A stretch of 64,000 nucleotides of DNA from Fasciolopsis buskii. Lineage: Eukaryota; Platyhelminthes; Trematoda; Plagiorchiida; Fasciolidae. This document shows positions 34,293 through 46,200 of this stretch, in pieces. The notes beneath the pieces are model-generated. The model did no database searches and was not told where the DNA came from. It saw only the letters and a list, made by a program, of their open reading frames with translations. Both the position numbers and the translations under genes were made by a program. Position 1 is the first letter of the stretch. Each line of letters begins with the position of its first letter. The DNA lies in assembly GCA_008360955.1 (NCBI GenBank), contig LUCM01002402.1:189923-253922 (forward strand). Reading direction: 5' to 3'.

Positions 34293-34984
34293 CTTGTGTT
34301 TGTATACTGAATGCATCTGAATCAGCGAAAATCAAAGTCCGACAAATTGGTTCTCTAAAACATTTGATGAGATCAATCATATCAACAGAAAAGTTCAATT
34401 AATCCATGTAAGTTATATACGAATGAATAGAATCAACCTTTCCCGCAACCCAAGTGATTTTGGAGTTATTGCAAAACCACAGATAGAGACGGACACAGTC
34501 CATACTTGCATGATTCTGGCTACAATGAAATTAACCACATTCTAGTCACGTGAACATCGCCAACCGCCTTTAAACACAAGCGGATGGATTTCGAAAGCCG
34601 ACGGTCACCGATGACTTCAAGGCAAATCCTGTTCATCCTGTTTTTTCTGTCCCGTTCCGTGGAACCCATTCAGTTGGCTTGAGTGCAAAAATCCATGAAC
34701 CGTTCTTATCGACGGTGTCACCATTGTTTACAGGTGGATGTTTCATTATTGCGAGCGAAGGTGGTAAACAACAGTGTGCGGTTTTCAACCGGTTGGAATT
34801 AGAGCGGTTAGGTAAAGACTACTAGTTGTTACTAAATTACTGGGGGCTAGAAACTGAAATCAACCCACAGGTTGTCCCAAATAACTGATTCTTGACATCT
34901 TCGAATTTTCAGTAGCGGAAGCTGAAAACTTCCTCAGCAACATGGAATTTGGTCAGAAATTTCAGCCCGCACACCAAAACTTAC

Positions 34985-35152
34985 ATTGGAAGTGGGGAAA
35001 ATTATATACATGATGCAGAGCAAAGGTAGCAGCGGAGTTGCTGCCAAGGAAAGGCCGATTTTCCGTATGAGCGACCACGATTGTAGAAAGGCTGTTTCGG
35101 AACCGTACCAAATGCTGGTAAGGTATTGTTGACAATTTGGATGTGCGACAAA
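34985..35152 (-). CDS. TRPC channel exon: FVAHP motif and pre-S1 segment
   Basis: A 168-bp exon (56 codons, phase 0 at both ends). The acceptor CACGACAG follows TTTTTTCACTGTTTC, and the donor is AAT/GTAAGT. The translation FVAHPNCQQYLTSIWYGSET is the diagnostic TRPC block (FVAHPNCQQxLxxIWY). SWSLIRKIGLSLAATPLLPL and LCIMYIIFPTSN follow, corresponding to the hydrophobic pre-S1 helix. It fits exactly between exon 39543-39716 (ends RFEEKK) and exon 30975-31218. It has no in-frame ATG near its start and is easily missed by ORF finding. Confidence 0.95.
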
Positions 35153-38100
35153 CTGTCGTGAAACAGTGAAAAAAGTGGAATAGTGGAATTATAAGTATGA
35201 CGACCGCCGCGAGTGTAATATCGATTGATAAGAAATATAGTTAGATCTAGAAGTAAATTTTGAGACAGCTGTGAGCTAGAAACACTGTTTTTCAAAGAGG
35301 AAATTGCATTCAACATAAATATAACAGCCGAACAACGAACAGAAAAAAGCATTCTCATTGTTGCCCCCCCAATGAAAAATAAATAAATAAACTTGCAAAT
35401 GATTCTTGTCCAAATTAATCCATGAAGCGGCAAAATGACCCGTTGCAAAAGGAGCGTTTCTATTATTGGTAACACCAATTGGCTTAGTCAAAATGTTGCC
35501 AAATCATGCAGAGTACACACGGTTTTAACCGTGTTATGAGGGGCTGGATGCAACCTGTGTTGGGAGTTAATGAAAATTTAGTCGCATTGTACCAAATTTA
35601 CTCGTAGTTGTCAGAAATAGATAGGATGTCCATCGAAACAAATCGATGCTTATTCACAGGCTACGTTACGTGTGTCAACAGAGTGAATTAGTAGTAACCA
35701 ATACAGATAAATACCATCAAAAATAGTTTGAGGAAACATGGTAAACTCGAGTCGATAACAAACGCGGGCGATGATGGAAGTACAATATAAAGTGTAAACA
35801 AGTTTACTTGAGCGAATTTGCTACCTTCTATCTCTAGGCAAGTCAATTTAAAGTATGACTTCAATCATTCCGACACATGGATTACCGACAAGATTATCCT
35901 TAGCGCGTTAGAAGTGAAACCGTGAATATCCGTTTCATAGTAACGTTCCTAAGTAGCACAATTATCCTCCGTATTTCTAAAAAGAAAAAATACGGGTCTT
36001 TTTATCTCACTAGTTAATTTTATGAAGTACTGCTAGTTATTAAAGTGCTCACAAAGAAGAAGTATATTTTTCCTTCAGCAGATCGATTTACTTCCTTCGA
36101 GTGTGCTCATGTGTATGCTTTTTTGGTGCACTTGATCGTTTTGCTAGCCTAATTCAATCAACACACTCTACACATCAAGAATTACCCTAAAATATTTGAA
36201 GTGGCCTTGGCAGTGACCATTTGGTTAGCAATCACGGCCGATAAGTCGGTCCGCAAAAAACAAATGACTGTCCTACTTTGACAATCATTAAATTAGCCCA
36301 TCAATTCTAGGCTGCTTCTCGAGGAACGTTTCAAGCAGAAAGACAAAAAAAGGCAGTGTTATTTTTGCTTTGACGACGTAAAACAGCAGATAGTTTCAGA
36401 ATGCAAACTACCGTGGGCTTTTCTGCTAGCTAATTCCAATCCCTTATCCGACATCGGTGCATCTCAGTGACCAGTATTCAGTACTTTTTTCAAACATTGC
36501 TAAACTCCGTTGCTTGGTTACTGTTATTTTCTCTTAAAACGATCAAACTTATTGTTCCAGCGGGGGATGGTATTGAATTCCACCGTGTGAGATGTGAAAT
36601 CGTTGCTCTGAACACTACCGTTTAGGCGGTAAGATGAATAAAACATTTGACGATAGACAACTTAGCGCATGACTGAGCCACAACTTGAAGTCTAGTCAGC
36701 TTACCATGTAAGTTGTATCAACCGGTTTCATTTATCGTCGCTTGAGAGGTCGGCAAAAATGTCGCGAGAAATGAACCTCACCCCATCCGTTGATAGAAAG
36801 TTCAGGCCGTCCTAACCAGTAAGCAGACATGTTGTTCCTGGTAGCGATCCAAAACAACACAACCATATCCCTTTTGGCAAATAAGTAATTAATTCTGAAA
36901 TGTGATTTTATATTCAACTTTTGTTAAATATGGACTGGAAAATGTTACTGTGTCCGAGAGTTGGGTCTCTTGACCACACAAACTACTTGTCCAAAAGCAG
37001 AGTTTGTGTAGCCAGGTTCTATAATTGTTACACATGCTAGAATCTGTCGGCTGGAAAGAACAAAAAACCTCTTATCCAGAATACATCAGATCACTAGCGC
37101 AGACATTAGCGACAGTCTCTTAGTTAAGAAAGAAGGATGAATATTTTGGTTCATTCGGTTTTTAAAAGTAAAATTACATATGCTTGTGCTTCAGTTGAAG
37201 TATGCGTTCAAATTTTGTAATGCGTTTGCTTGTTTTGATTCGACGAACATGATTTCGATGATCGAGAAAGTGTTAGATGATCCAAATGTGAAAATTCATC
37301 CCTTGTGATTCTGAACTCACATACGGAAGAAGCCAGTAATTTTCATATGGTTCTTTTTATTACTTGAGATGAAAATTTTGAGTGTAATATCTTAAAGCCC
37401 TTCGGCATGGCCCGTTTTCGCGGATGTTAAAACACACGGAGTGTAATTATGTCAACCGCGTCTGAATGTGAGTTCGAGCTCTGTCGATGGCAACGGCTGT
37501 TCACATTTGAGTTTTATGGAATCTTCTAGGCAAGCCAGTCTGTACCTACTGGCCGAATATCCCCCGGCATCTATACTGGTGGGTGTTAGATGATTTGTTG
37601 AAAATCTGTTCAGTATGGCAGATGTCATGTGCTGATCTGATGCGTGCGAGTAACCACTGGTGTTATTGATAAATGCATGCACCTAGCTGCATAGAACTAA
37701 ATAACACTTCAGACTCGTTCATTTCTCTTATTTTACTTTTTATTTCCTTTCCTAATAAAATGGCGAAGTACACCATATATGAGAATGGGGTCGTAATCGT
37801 TTGAGGGCTGTCTGGTGGTGAAGTTGACCAGTAAATAGTGGACTGGAACTGGTAGCTTTCACGTTGGGACAACTAGTCCTCAGTTGTCGGAGGAATTCTA
37901 CCACTATATTTTGCCAGCACTACAAAAAAAGCGGTGTCCAGACACCGAAAGTGCTCAGGAGAACCGACTTTACTGCTAATGTGTATACTTGAGTTTTGAT
38001 CATTAACTAGATGTTAACGTGACTCCAGAGATGTTCCAAACTGGTGAATGTCAATCGTAGCTTCTAAATGCCGAAGGCAGTTAATCTAATACGCAGCCAC

Positions 38101-39542
38101 GTGGTGACCTACAAACACCCGATTCTTCTTCTGCGCGAAAAAAGATTCTGCTTCGAGCCTGTCCAGTTCTGCAACATTTTACATTTATAAGATCCAAAAC
38201 ATATCCCAAACATACCCACACTGTTGTCCAGGTGATTGGAAAGAACTGGTAACTTACTTGGGTTCTCACTTAATGGCGCAACATATTCAGCACAGTCTAA
38301 GACAGGCAGTTTTCTGTCTGGACAAATATCAATATCACTATTCTGTCCTGAGGGCTCAGGTATTGCCACAACCATCTCGATGAAAAGTTTAATAAGGAAA
38401 GGTAGAAGTGCGCAACCCTGAAGAACATCACTCTTCAGGGTGAAGTCTGGTGAAAGATAGACGTTTACATGAACTCATCTTTGGCTGATCGCATACACAG
38501 TTTTGAAAAGCGAAATAGATTGCTCTATTATATCCTTCACCGAGGCAGTGCCACAGAAATTCACGATCAAGTGAGTCCAACACCGCTTTCAGCTCAAAGG
38601 AAGCAGTATTCGTGGGTATATGGTGTGCCTTCGCTCTAAGACTAAACGTTTGGTCGATGGAACCTCGAGCGGATTGAAAACCGTCCTAATAGCCGCAAAC
38701 AGAATTTCGCTGAGGCAGTAATCAGCCCAGTAACTCTTCCGTGACTTTTTCCACGATGGCCTAACACCTTCCTTGCAAATTGGTAAACCTGCCGATCCGC
38801 ACCTGTCATGTGAAATCTGGACTGGCCAGGAAAGGACGTTTGGGAAACAGGTCGTGGTCAGATGTGCTATTCTCCATGTTAATTTTCAGTTGAAAAACGG
38901 TATACGCCATGAAACAGTTGTATTTGCTCCCCTGTTGAACAGGGGACCATCAAAAGATTCGTATTTGAATAAAGGCTATATAGGTGCACAGTCACCAGTG
39001 CTACAAAACAGCTAACGAATAGACTTAATCCGACTAGTAAGATGTTAATTTCCGGGTTTTATTCCCAATTGTGAGCAAATCTAATACCCCAAGAACACAA
39101 TCCAGCGGAATAAAGCAAAACATCTTGAAAGTAATCTATTGACCTTCAAAGATCTCGGTCCAAAATGAGGTTTGAGAAGGACTAAGATGCTATCTTTGTT
39201 TCATTGCAATCTTTCTTTAAAATTATATATCTGTTCTCCCTAGAATACTGACTGATATTTGGTTACTGTTCATGTAAATATGATTAACTTCTCTTCAGCC
39301 GATTTAAGCTAATTCTGGATGATAGACAACTCAAAATATTACGTAATAATGAAATAGGGAACATTGGAAACCGTGGAAGGCTAAAATTTTGACAGCGAAG
39401 CTAGGGGTAACAGTAGGCCAAAATGAAACAATTTTAAATGGTCAAAATAAACTTCACTGCTTCTAGGAACCACAATTTTTACATTTGTTGGTCTGATCTT
39501 ATTGATAACACAGAGAGAAGCCCATAGGAGAAGGGAACATAC
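35153..39542 (-). other. TRPC intron, 4.4 kb
   Basis: The donor GTATGT is at 39542. It contains an RT relic at 38110-38720. The remainder, including a minus-strand open frame at 36732-36917 with splice-like ends that do not fit the TRPC phase, shows nothing assignable. Confidence 0.85.
38110..38720 (-). pseudogene. Reverse-transcriptase relic of a LINE
   Basis: Minus-strand fragments in order: QSARGSIDQTFSLRAKAHHI, then SFELKAVLDSLDREFLWHCL (the RT motif A region, where the family has FLDLxxAFDSVDR), LQGCALLPFLIKLFIEMV (motif B, QGCxLSPFLF) and DCAEYVAPLSENPSKLPVLS (motif C; the catalytic Asp pair is lost). SVGMFGICFGSYKCKMLQNW follows. Frame shifts lie between the blocks. It is an RT-only fragment, more eroded than the 26-28 kb copy. 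Confidence 0.8.
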
Positions 39543-39716
39543 CTTTTTTTCTTCAAATCTGATGGCCAATCGCAATCGACCCAGTGGATCTCGAATGTTG
39601 GTCCCATCTTCCAGAAAATCAGAGATGACCGCCTCGACTTCTTGGGTTCCACGGCATAAATCCATCATCTCGCATGCGAAATTCATGCACTGTTCAACCA
39701 GCATCAAATATTCTTT
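39543..39716 (-). CDS. TRPC channel exon: end of TRP_2 domain
   Basis: A 174-bp exon, 58 codons, phase 0 at both ends, with a TTTGTACAG acceptor and an AAAG/GTATGT donor. It reads KEYLMLVEQCMNFACEMMDL, then CRGTQEVEAVISDF and DPLGRLRLAIRFEEKK. This matches the helical TRPC linker (EF..EY..L..QC..FA..LLD.......E), which in other members ends with RLKLAIxYxxKxFVAHP. The FVAHP part lies on the next exon. This cytoplasmic helical region packs against the membrane domain. Confidence 0.94.
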
Positions 39717-41318
39717 CTGTACAAATAATAATACACGGAGATTGGTAATGACAAAGTGAACTGTGCGCCGTTTCCGCCATTTCTTGGTAAATGAACATGT
39801 TACAAACGGGAGCAGCAATCACGTGCATTTCCCGAGACCAGATTTAACGTTATTAGTGCAACGAATAGGTGAACATCGACAAACGACGTCTCTTTTACTG
39901 ACAGAAAATCGCTTTGGCGAATAGTCATAGTTTAAAGCATTAGAAAACGACCTCAATAAGGGGGAAAAATAAATGCAGCTAGTGCGCTTTGGAACCAAAT
40001 TACGTGTGTGGCTGTGCGTGTATGCACGGGGAAGAGGTATAGTAATCATAACAGTTCACTCCACTTCTCACATCCACAGGTGGAGTGCAGAAGATAAAGT
40101 GATTAAGCAAATTGCTTTTTTGAGGCAAAAGGGGGATATGAAAACAGCGGAAAAGGTCGTGAAATGATGACTACTGTCTTATAATATAGCTCACAGAACC
40201 GTCGCAATAACCATTATTCATACAAACCAACTATAGTATCTCCGTCCACACTGGCTCAGTGATTCGGCCGTCGATGGGATGAACCCACAGTGCTTTGACT
40301 AACCACGATCATGATCAAATTTTTAGCCGCGTCGAGACGAAGAAGCACAAAAAGGACAATGTGTGCGTGCACTGCCGATTTACACCATGGGTTTCTTAAT
40401 TTATGTTATTTCCACCGAAAGAAATTGTTGGCAAGGATATCAAGGAGTACGTACGTCAGACTTCTTAGTTCTGGGTACCAACCTCAGTCGGCAATGCAAC
40501 ACTCAAGAACGACGAGTCCACGGCTTCTGTATTAACATGAATCTTTGAAATCCCCACTTTGATTTATTAGTGAAACCCTTGCGACTGAGTATGCGACTAG
40601 GCAATGTTTGTATGGCAATTTAGGATTTTCGGGTGTTGCGTTCGTCGTGGGAATCACTCGACCGACGACCATATTAGATAATCTGGCTTCTCACTGAGTA
40701 TTCAGCGTATATCAATATATGTCTACAGATTGCGTGGTTCAAAATTCTTCGGTTTCACTTGATTTGACCTATGGTCATTTGTGACCCAGTTGGCTGAGCA
40801 TTTCATGTGATCTGGAAATCTTGAGATCGGGAGCTAATAGCATTTCCCGGCACTGATGAATGAATATCTGTTACGTTTGAATCACTAGGATCGTGCAATG
40901 TGCAAGTAGTCCATTTTTGAACCACAAAGGTGATACGTGGACTATCCATCCAGTAACTTTTCCTGTGATTCAAATAAAAATCTGGAGCGACTGGGGAACG
41001 ACTGAACGAGTAAATACCAGAACATACACTTGATAAGTAACAACAAATGAAAAACCTGTTGCTCTTCTCTGGGACGATTTTGTTCCCCCAACCCATGCAC
41101 CATACTACTTGCAATGATGTTACCTCTCTATGAAGACTATAAACAACAAATGTGGCTTTTGCACAGTCCTTGACACTTATCGACCTGCTAGTGAGGTTGA
41201 AGCAATTATTCCACGTGAAGTAAAATACATCTGTCGGGAAGTCTTCTGTGTGCATTATTCGGGAGTTTGGTCAAGCTGCGTCCTCCATAGCAATGATTTT
41301 TAATATCTTTAAACTAAA

Positions 41319-41422
41319 GTTACTTATTTTATTCGTTCTTATTTTCCAGTTTCTGGGGTATAGGCTTGGATAAATATATATTCAGCACTATAAGAACGAA
41401 TAAATAAATATATAAAGGTAAC
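41319..41422. repeat. Short hairpin element
   Basis: GTTACTTATTTTATTCGTTCTTAT at the left (41319-41342) pairs with ATAAGAACGAATAAATAAAT and GGTAAC at the right (41390-41422). Between them is a ~47-bp loop. This could be a small MITE-like fold-back. Confidence 0.5.
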
Positions 41423-41464
41423 AGATCGGGAAGTTCACTTAATCACTCTGCATCCAAAAATCGA

Positions 41465-41545
41465 TGCTGCCAACCAGAATCAAATCGGCGACCTTCCGCT
41501 TACCGGGCTGATTCTGTACCTCTCAGTCACCATGAGAAGGGCTGT
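41465..41545 (-). repeat. tRNA-like (SINE head) sequence
   Basis: The minus strand reads TGGTGACTGAGAGGTACAG (A-box-like) followed ~40 bases later by GCCGATTTGATTCTGGTTGG (B-box-like). The cloverleaf is incomplete, so a SINE relic is more likely than a tRNA gene. Confidence 0.35.
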
Positions 41546-42923
41546 CGACCGTAAATAAAGTAGGTGAATAACCAATGTTGCGCGACCCACTATTTCAATG
41601 GCACACAGCAACTAACTTAATTTTAGTCATTATACTAGCCTCGTCGTCCAGTATTCCTCTGATGATTCATAAATCGTAGTCGGAATGTGCACATCATTGA
41701 TTAATACAGGGAAAACCACCCTCCAAATGTTTGCCAGCCTTTGTCCACTGGTCAGAAGACAAGACCCTAGTTACATGTGGACCATTTGGTAGATGCCTAA
41801 TCTTATTTGATTTGACAGGCATAATAAACGAGGAGTGCACATTTAATTTTTTTAACGAATAGCGAAATATTTCCAGTTACAATCAGTGGTAATACAGTGC
41901 TACGGTTTAGAAGTTTACTGAACCAATAGTGGACTTTTACTCAGGTACACTTTTAAATAGCTGATGATAAAGGTCAACCGTTTCTGAATAAACAAGTAGC
42001 GCAAGGCCTCATTGGTACAAAAGATATATCACTAGAATATTAGTTTAACAAACGGTGATGCAGACTGAAGTGTAACCAAAGACTAATCCCAAAGTTATTT
42101 GACGCATATTAAGAAATCAGACTTCGTAGTCTGGAAGATGGAAACCGGTGATCCTGTGGACAGTGGTACAAATGTCAGTGTGCGCATGAAAATTCGACTG
42201 ATTTGCAGAAATAGTCGCAGACCCGTTGATTGTTGAAAAAACGAGGGGAACAACTGATGTTGCATGTGGTCTATCCGATGCCTAGGTACAAAGTATAAAC
42301 AAAACCAATTTACGTGCCACCACGCGCCGTTAGGAATAGATATGACAACCAGAAGTTGGCGGATACGGAGAAAAACACTTGGACAAACAAACAGACAGAC
42401 GGACGGACGAAGCCACAGGCATAAGCACGTGGCCAAAAGCTTGGGGGATTTTGTCGCTCAGTCGTAGTCTGTATCATGCGAATCCGTAATTACTCAAACA
42501 ATTTTAAAATTGTTTGAGCTGTTCACGCGGGTTCACCAAAACAATGATTAATGAACCAGGTCACGACCGCTCTCTGTCTTCTCTCATTTGTGGGGTATTT
42601 TTGCGTGAAGGTAGATACATTCCGGTCGATACAAATAAGAAATGGAATCCTCTGTCCCCAGGACCGAATAGTATCGATATTATTTTTATCAGTTTTATTA
42701 CTTTTAAAGGTAGTGTTATTGGCAATAAAGACCATAGTCACGTTGATAACGATGGTGGTGGTGCTGGTACTAGTGTTTCTGTTAGACATTTCTAACGAAC
42801 GTATTTGACATGGCTGCTTGTCATTTGCTTTATTCATCTGACTGAACAGCTCTGCCTAAAAATAAACCGCATTTATCCGACAGGACGTATAGCTTTATTG
42901 GTGCCTCATCATACAATAGGGAG

Positions 42924-43205
42924 TTAAGCAAGCTCAAACTGTCCCGATGAGTATACATTTAGGGCGATCGATAAACAATGAACGCCTGAAAAAAATGCGA
43001 TCATGAGTGATTGTTCACTTCCTTCATGGCACTGAGTAACGCGATTGTCACGGGAACTAAATTTGTATGTTGCCACATCCAGTACGACCATCGCAAACGG
43101 AGCTAAAGTGTTAACCACTGTGGTTTTCCCGTACCCCGTTGGCCAAGCCTCTAAATATCCAAAATTCTCATGAAAAAAGTTTTTAACACATTCTGTCTGC
43201 TCCAT
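42924..43205 (-). pseudogene. Helicase-like fragment with Walker A motif
   Basis: A 93-codon minus-strand frame containing QTECVKNFFHENFGYLEAWP directly followed by TGYGKTTVVNTLAPFAMVVL. The order Q-x-EC-x-x-FF ... PTGYGKT matches motifs 0 and I of RecQ-type superfamily 2 helicases (Q motif, then LPTGYGKS). The downstream motifs (DEAH, SAT) are not seen and the segment after VLDVAT is not helicase-like, so this is a truncated relic, possibly from a retroposed gene or a mobile element carrying a RecQ-like helicase. Confidence 0.42.
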
Positions 43206-46200
43206 TCACTAATTAACCACCTGTTTGACGTTGGAAATATCTTTTAAAGAACGCATTAGAAAAAAATGCGTAAATCATATTTTTCGCCTTATTCAATACA
43301 GAAGCTGAGACAGCTGATCAGATATATTTCTCGTATCAGGGAGGTCAAAACACCCCATCTACGTTGACTGAGTATTAAATAAAACATTATGCACGGTTAT
43401 ATGTTGGCAAGTGGAAGGAGATTTCCGAAATAAGGAACAGATTGACTCACATTTTTAATCCAATACCAACTTCTCGGAAGCTAAAACAACCGGGCACGGC
43501 TAAAATTCTCTACTTTTGGAAATTAATTTCTTGCTTAAATTAGGCTGATGACTGAAGTTCAGTTCGTTGCTTCTAGTCCGCATACATCATCACCTCTCAT
43601 GAAAATCTATGGCAAATTACCGAATTGTTTCAGTACTAGAGGCAATTAAATGGCCCATCTTATTTTTGAATTTTAATAACTCAGTAAAGCAAGGGAAGAG
43701 AAAAACAACTAAATCAGTTCCGTCTACACACTCAGGTCTACTTTCATAAAATATTTAAGTTACGCTCCTGGCACGAGGTTGATGTATTAATTAGGAAAAT
43801 TTGTACCTTCACTGAGTATCATTTCGCTAATCATGACCAGTTCCAGGGCCATATGTCGTTACTATATCTAAAAATCTCTTTTGCACACCATCTACTCGGT
43901 GGCCGACTAAGCCAGGAGACAATAGTGAGACGGTTCTGAAAAAATCACGGAACATTTAGCCGAATTACTTGGCCGCGTATCAGAAGTGCTTCATTGTAAG
44001 GGGTGGAATTTTTTGGAATTCAGCCTGCTAACGAGATCTGACTGAACAAAGAACGCGGACTCCAACGAAGAAAATTCGGAGGTGATTTCCAGTCATCTGG
44101 TGGGTGGACAGAAAATTATCGCCAGCTCAGAAGACTGATAGATGGTAGTCACAGCGTTGTGGATTAACTACCCGAGTAAAAAAAATTGACGAGCCGCAAT
44201 TTTTTGGATTTCCAAGGGCAAACCTACTAGGCGAAAAGAAGACAAGTTATTGGAGCGTAACTTACGGTGATTCAAGTTTACAATCGCTCACACTCCACTG
44301 AGCTTACCTACCGGTTCGTGGCTTTTTTCACCACGGACGAGTATGCCGTACATTTTCGCGACAAAGGTGTTCTCGTGCAAGTGAACAAAAAATGTTGAAA
44401 AAAAGTAGCTCGCTCAGCACCGAGTTAGTTTGATTTTATTTAGGGTTAATTTTGCCTCAGAAAGCTTTCAACTCGAAAAGCTTACTCACAACGATTCCAT
44501 CGAAAGTTATAAAGTTACCGTTGCTAGGTGTGTCCAGCCTAGGTGGAACGTTCAGTTCTTTCACCGGGTGTCTTTGCGCCTAGACTACTCAGTGTCAATC
44601 CCCAATGATCGACTTTGAGGGAAAAAATGAAGGATTGTTTTGTTATTGGAAATTACAAGGAATTTGTTATTCTTTAACTACGGATGCACGATTAAGTCAT
44701 GCCATATTAATTTGTATTTCCCAAGAATCGCATGCTGATAAACAAATTATTATTACCCACTGATAGGTTTACCGTTTATCGTAAATGTATTAATAGAAAG
44801 CGCTTGAACCACGAAACATTATCTTTTATGTCCTACGATGGTCCTTCGGTTCTGGACGCGTCACATTTGATTCATTTCAACTCCGTTGTAATTTAACAGA
44901 CTGGTTTGTCGTCCTAAAGAATTGGATGTAGTTCGAACGCATTTGAAATATCATGCAAGAACAAGCTGATCTGTTTCGCTTCCATTGGGACCATACGGCA
45001 CTGAGGGACTTTAGAAGTCTGCCAAGTTTAAATATTCAGTCGTATAAAAAATAATAGAAACTAGCAAGAATTAAGAATCAGCATGTGGTGCACTTGGGAT
45101 ATACATATTATAATGTGCTAATTTTTACGTTCGATGTTTATGATTCTGTTGCACAGAGTTTTAACTGTGGGTGAACGTACATCGGGGCAAAAACAGTTAA
45201 ACCGGAAAGGAGTCCCCATTATAATCTACTTTAAACCGTTTCGCAATAAATGAACAGTTTCCGTTTGGATAACTCGCTTTATGTTTATGTTTAAGCGTCG
45301 ATAGCTCGTTGTCCCCCAAAATTTCTTTTCGTCCCTTAACTCATGTTTGTTCTCCACGGTGTGAATTTATTTCTATCGCTTCCACCATTAGATAGGTTCT
45401 TTTATCAAACCGACGTAACCGTCGACTCCAAGGTCCTAGGTGCACTGAGCTTTGATCTTGGACGTCTGACAAATGGTTTGACTAGGTCCCTCTATTTACC
45501 TCACTGTTATATCACAACTGAAAAATACGCAGGTATGTATTTACGTTGTTCTCAGGGCAAAGTAACAGATGTTAATTGACCATTATCACGAATAGCCGAA
45601 AAGTCGACTGACTGTGGTCAACGGGTTAAACGTATACCACCCCAAGCGGATCGGAAGTCTGAATACTAAACGCAACGAAAATCGGCAGTAGACCACATCT
45701 TACTGTCACCTAACTTCTTACTACAGTTGGTTTATCTAGAGTTGATGTGTGGCTCTAAGTTTTACGGCAGTAGTTGGCCCCAACGACTATGTTGAATGTT
45801 CCTCTCATTGCACTCAAAAATCAAGTGTTAGTGAAATTCAAACCGACGTCTGCTATTGAACAATGAACAGCAGTTCTTATTGCGCATTGCCTAAGGAAAC
45901 TCGGTCTATATTAGCTGGATAAAAGTATCGCACTCTTTTCTACTGGTTCCGTGTTCTAAATTGGTGAGGTTTGTCATAGGCCTAATTGAGCTAGTTTGGG
46001 ACGAGACCCACACATAGTAAACAGTGCCAAATGACAAACGTTTGTAAACTTTTCCCGTTCCCAAACTTCCATTTTTTTGACCTCTGTAGTTGGTTTTCTT
46101 AGAAGTTACTGAGCAGCAAAGACGTGCCAGAAAGAATGCAGTAATAGCGGAATTCTTCTCGTCTATTTGGTCTAATTTTTACTGTGCAATGTTCTATTGA

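Larger units (their letters stand above)
31219..34984 (-). other. TRPC intron carrying a Penelope-like element
   Basis: A 3.8-kb intron between the pre-S1 and S1 exons. More than half is the plus-strand Penelope-like element at 32335-34292, opposite to the host gene. The rest (31.2-32.3 and 34.3-34.98 kb) shows nothing recognisable. Confidence 0.85.

Noticed and set aside
36732..36917. Minus-strand frame with YWLGRPELSINGWG and splice-like ends, first taken as the missing pre-S1 TRPC exon
   Set aside because: Its phase does not fit its neighbours, and the true exon (FVAHPNCQQ...) was found at 34985-35152 with matching phase.
42095..42467. Open frames on both strands at 42.1-42.5 kb
   Set aside because: Driven by an ACAGACAGACGG-type low-complexity stretch; no domain.
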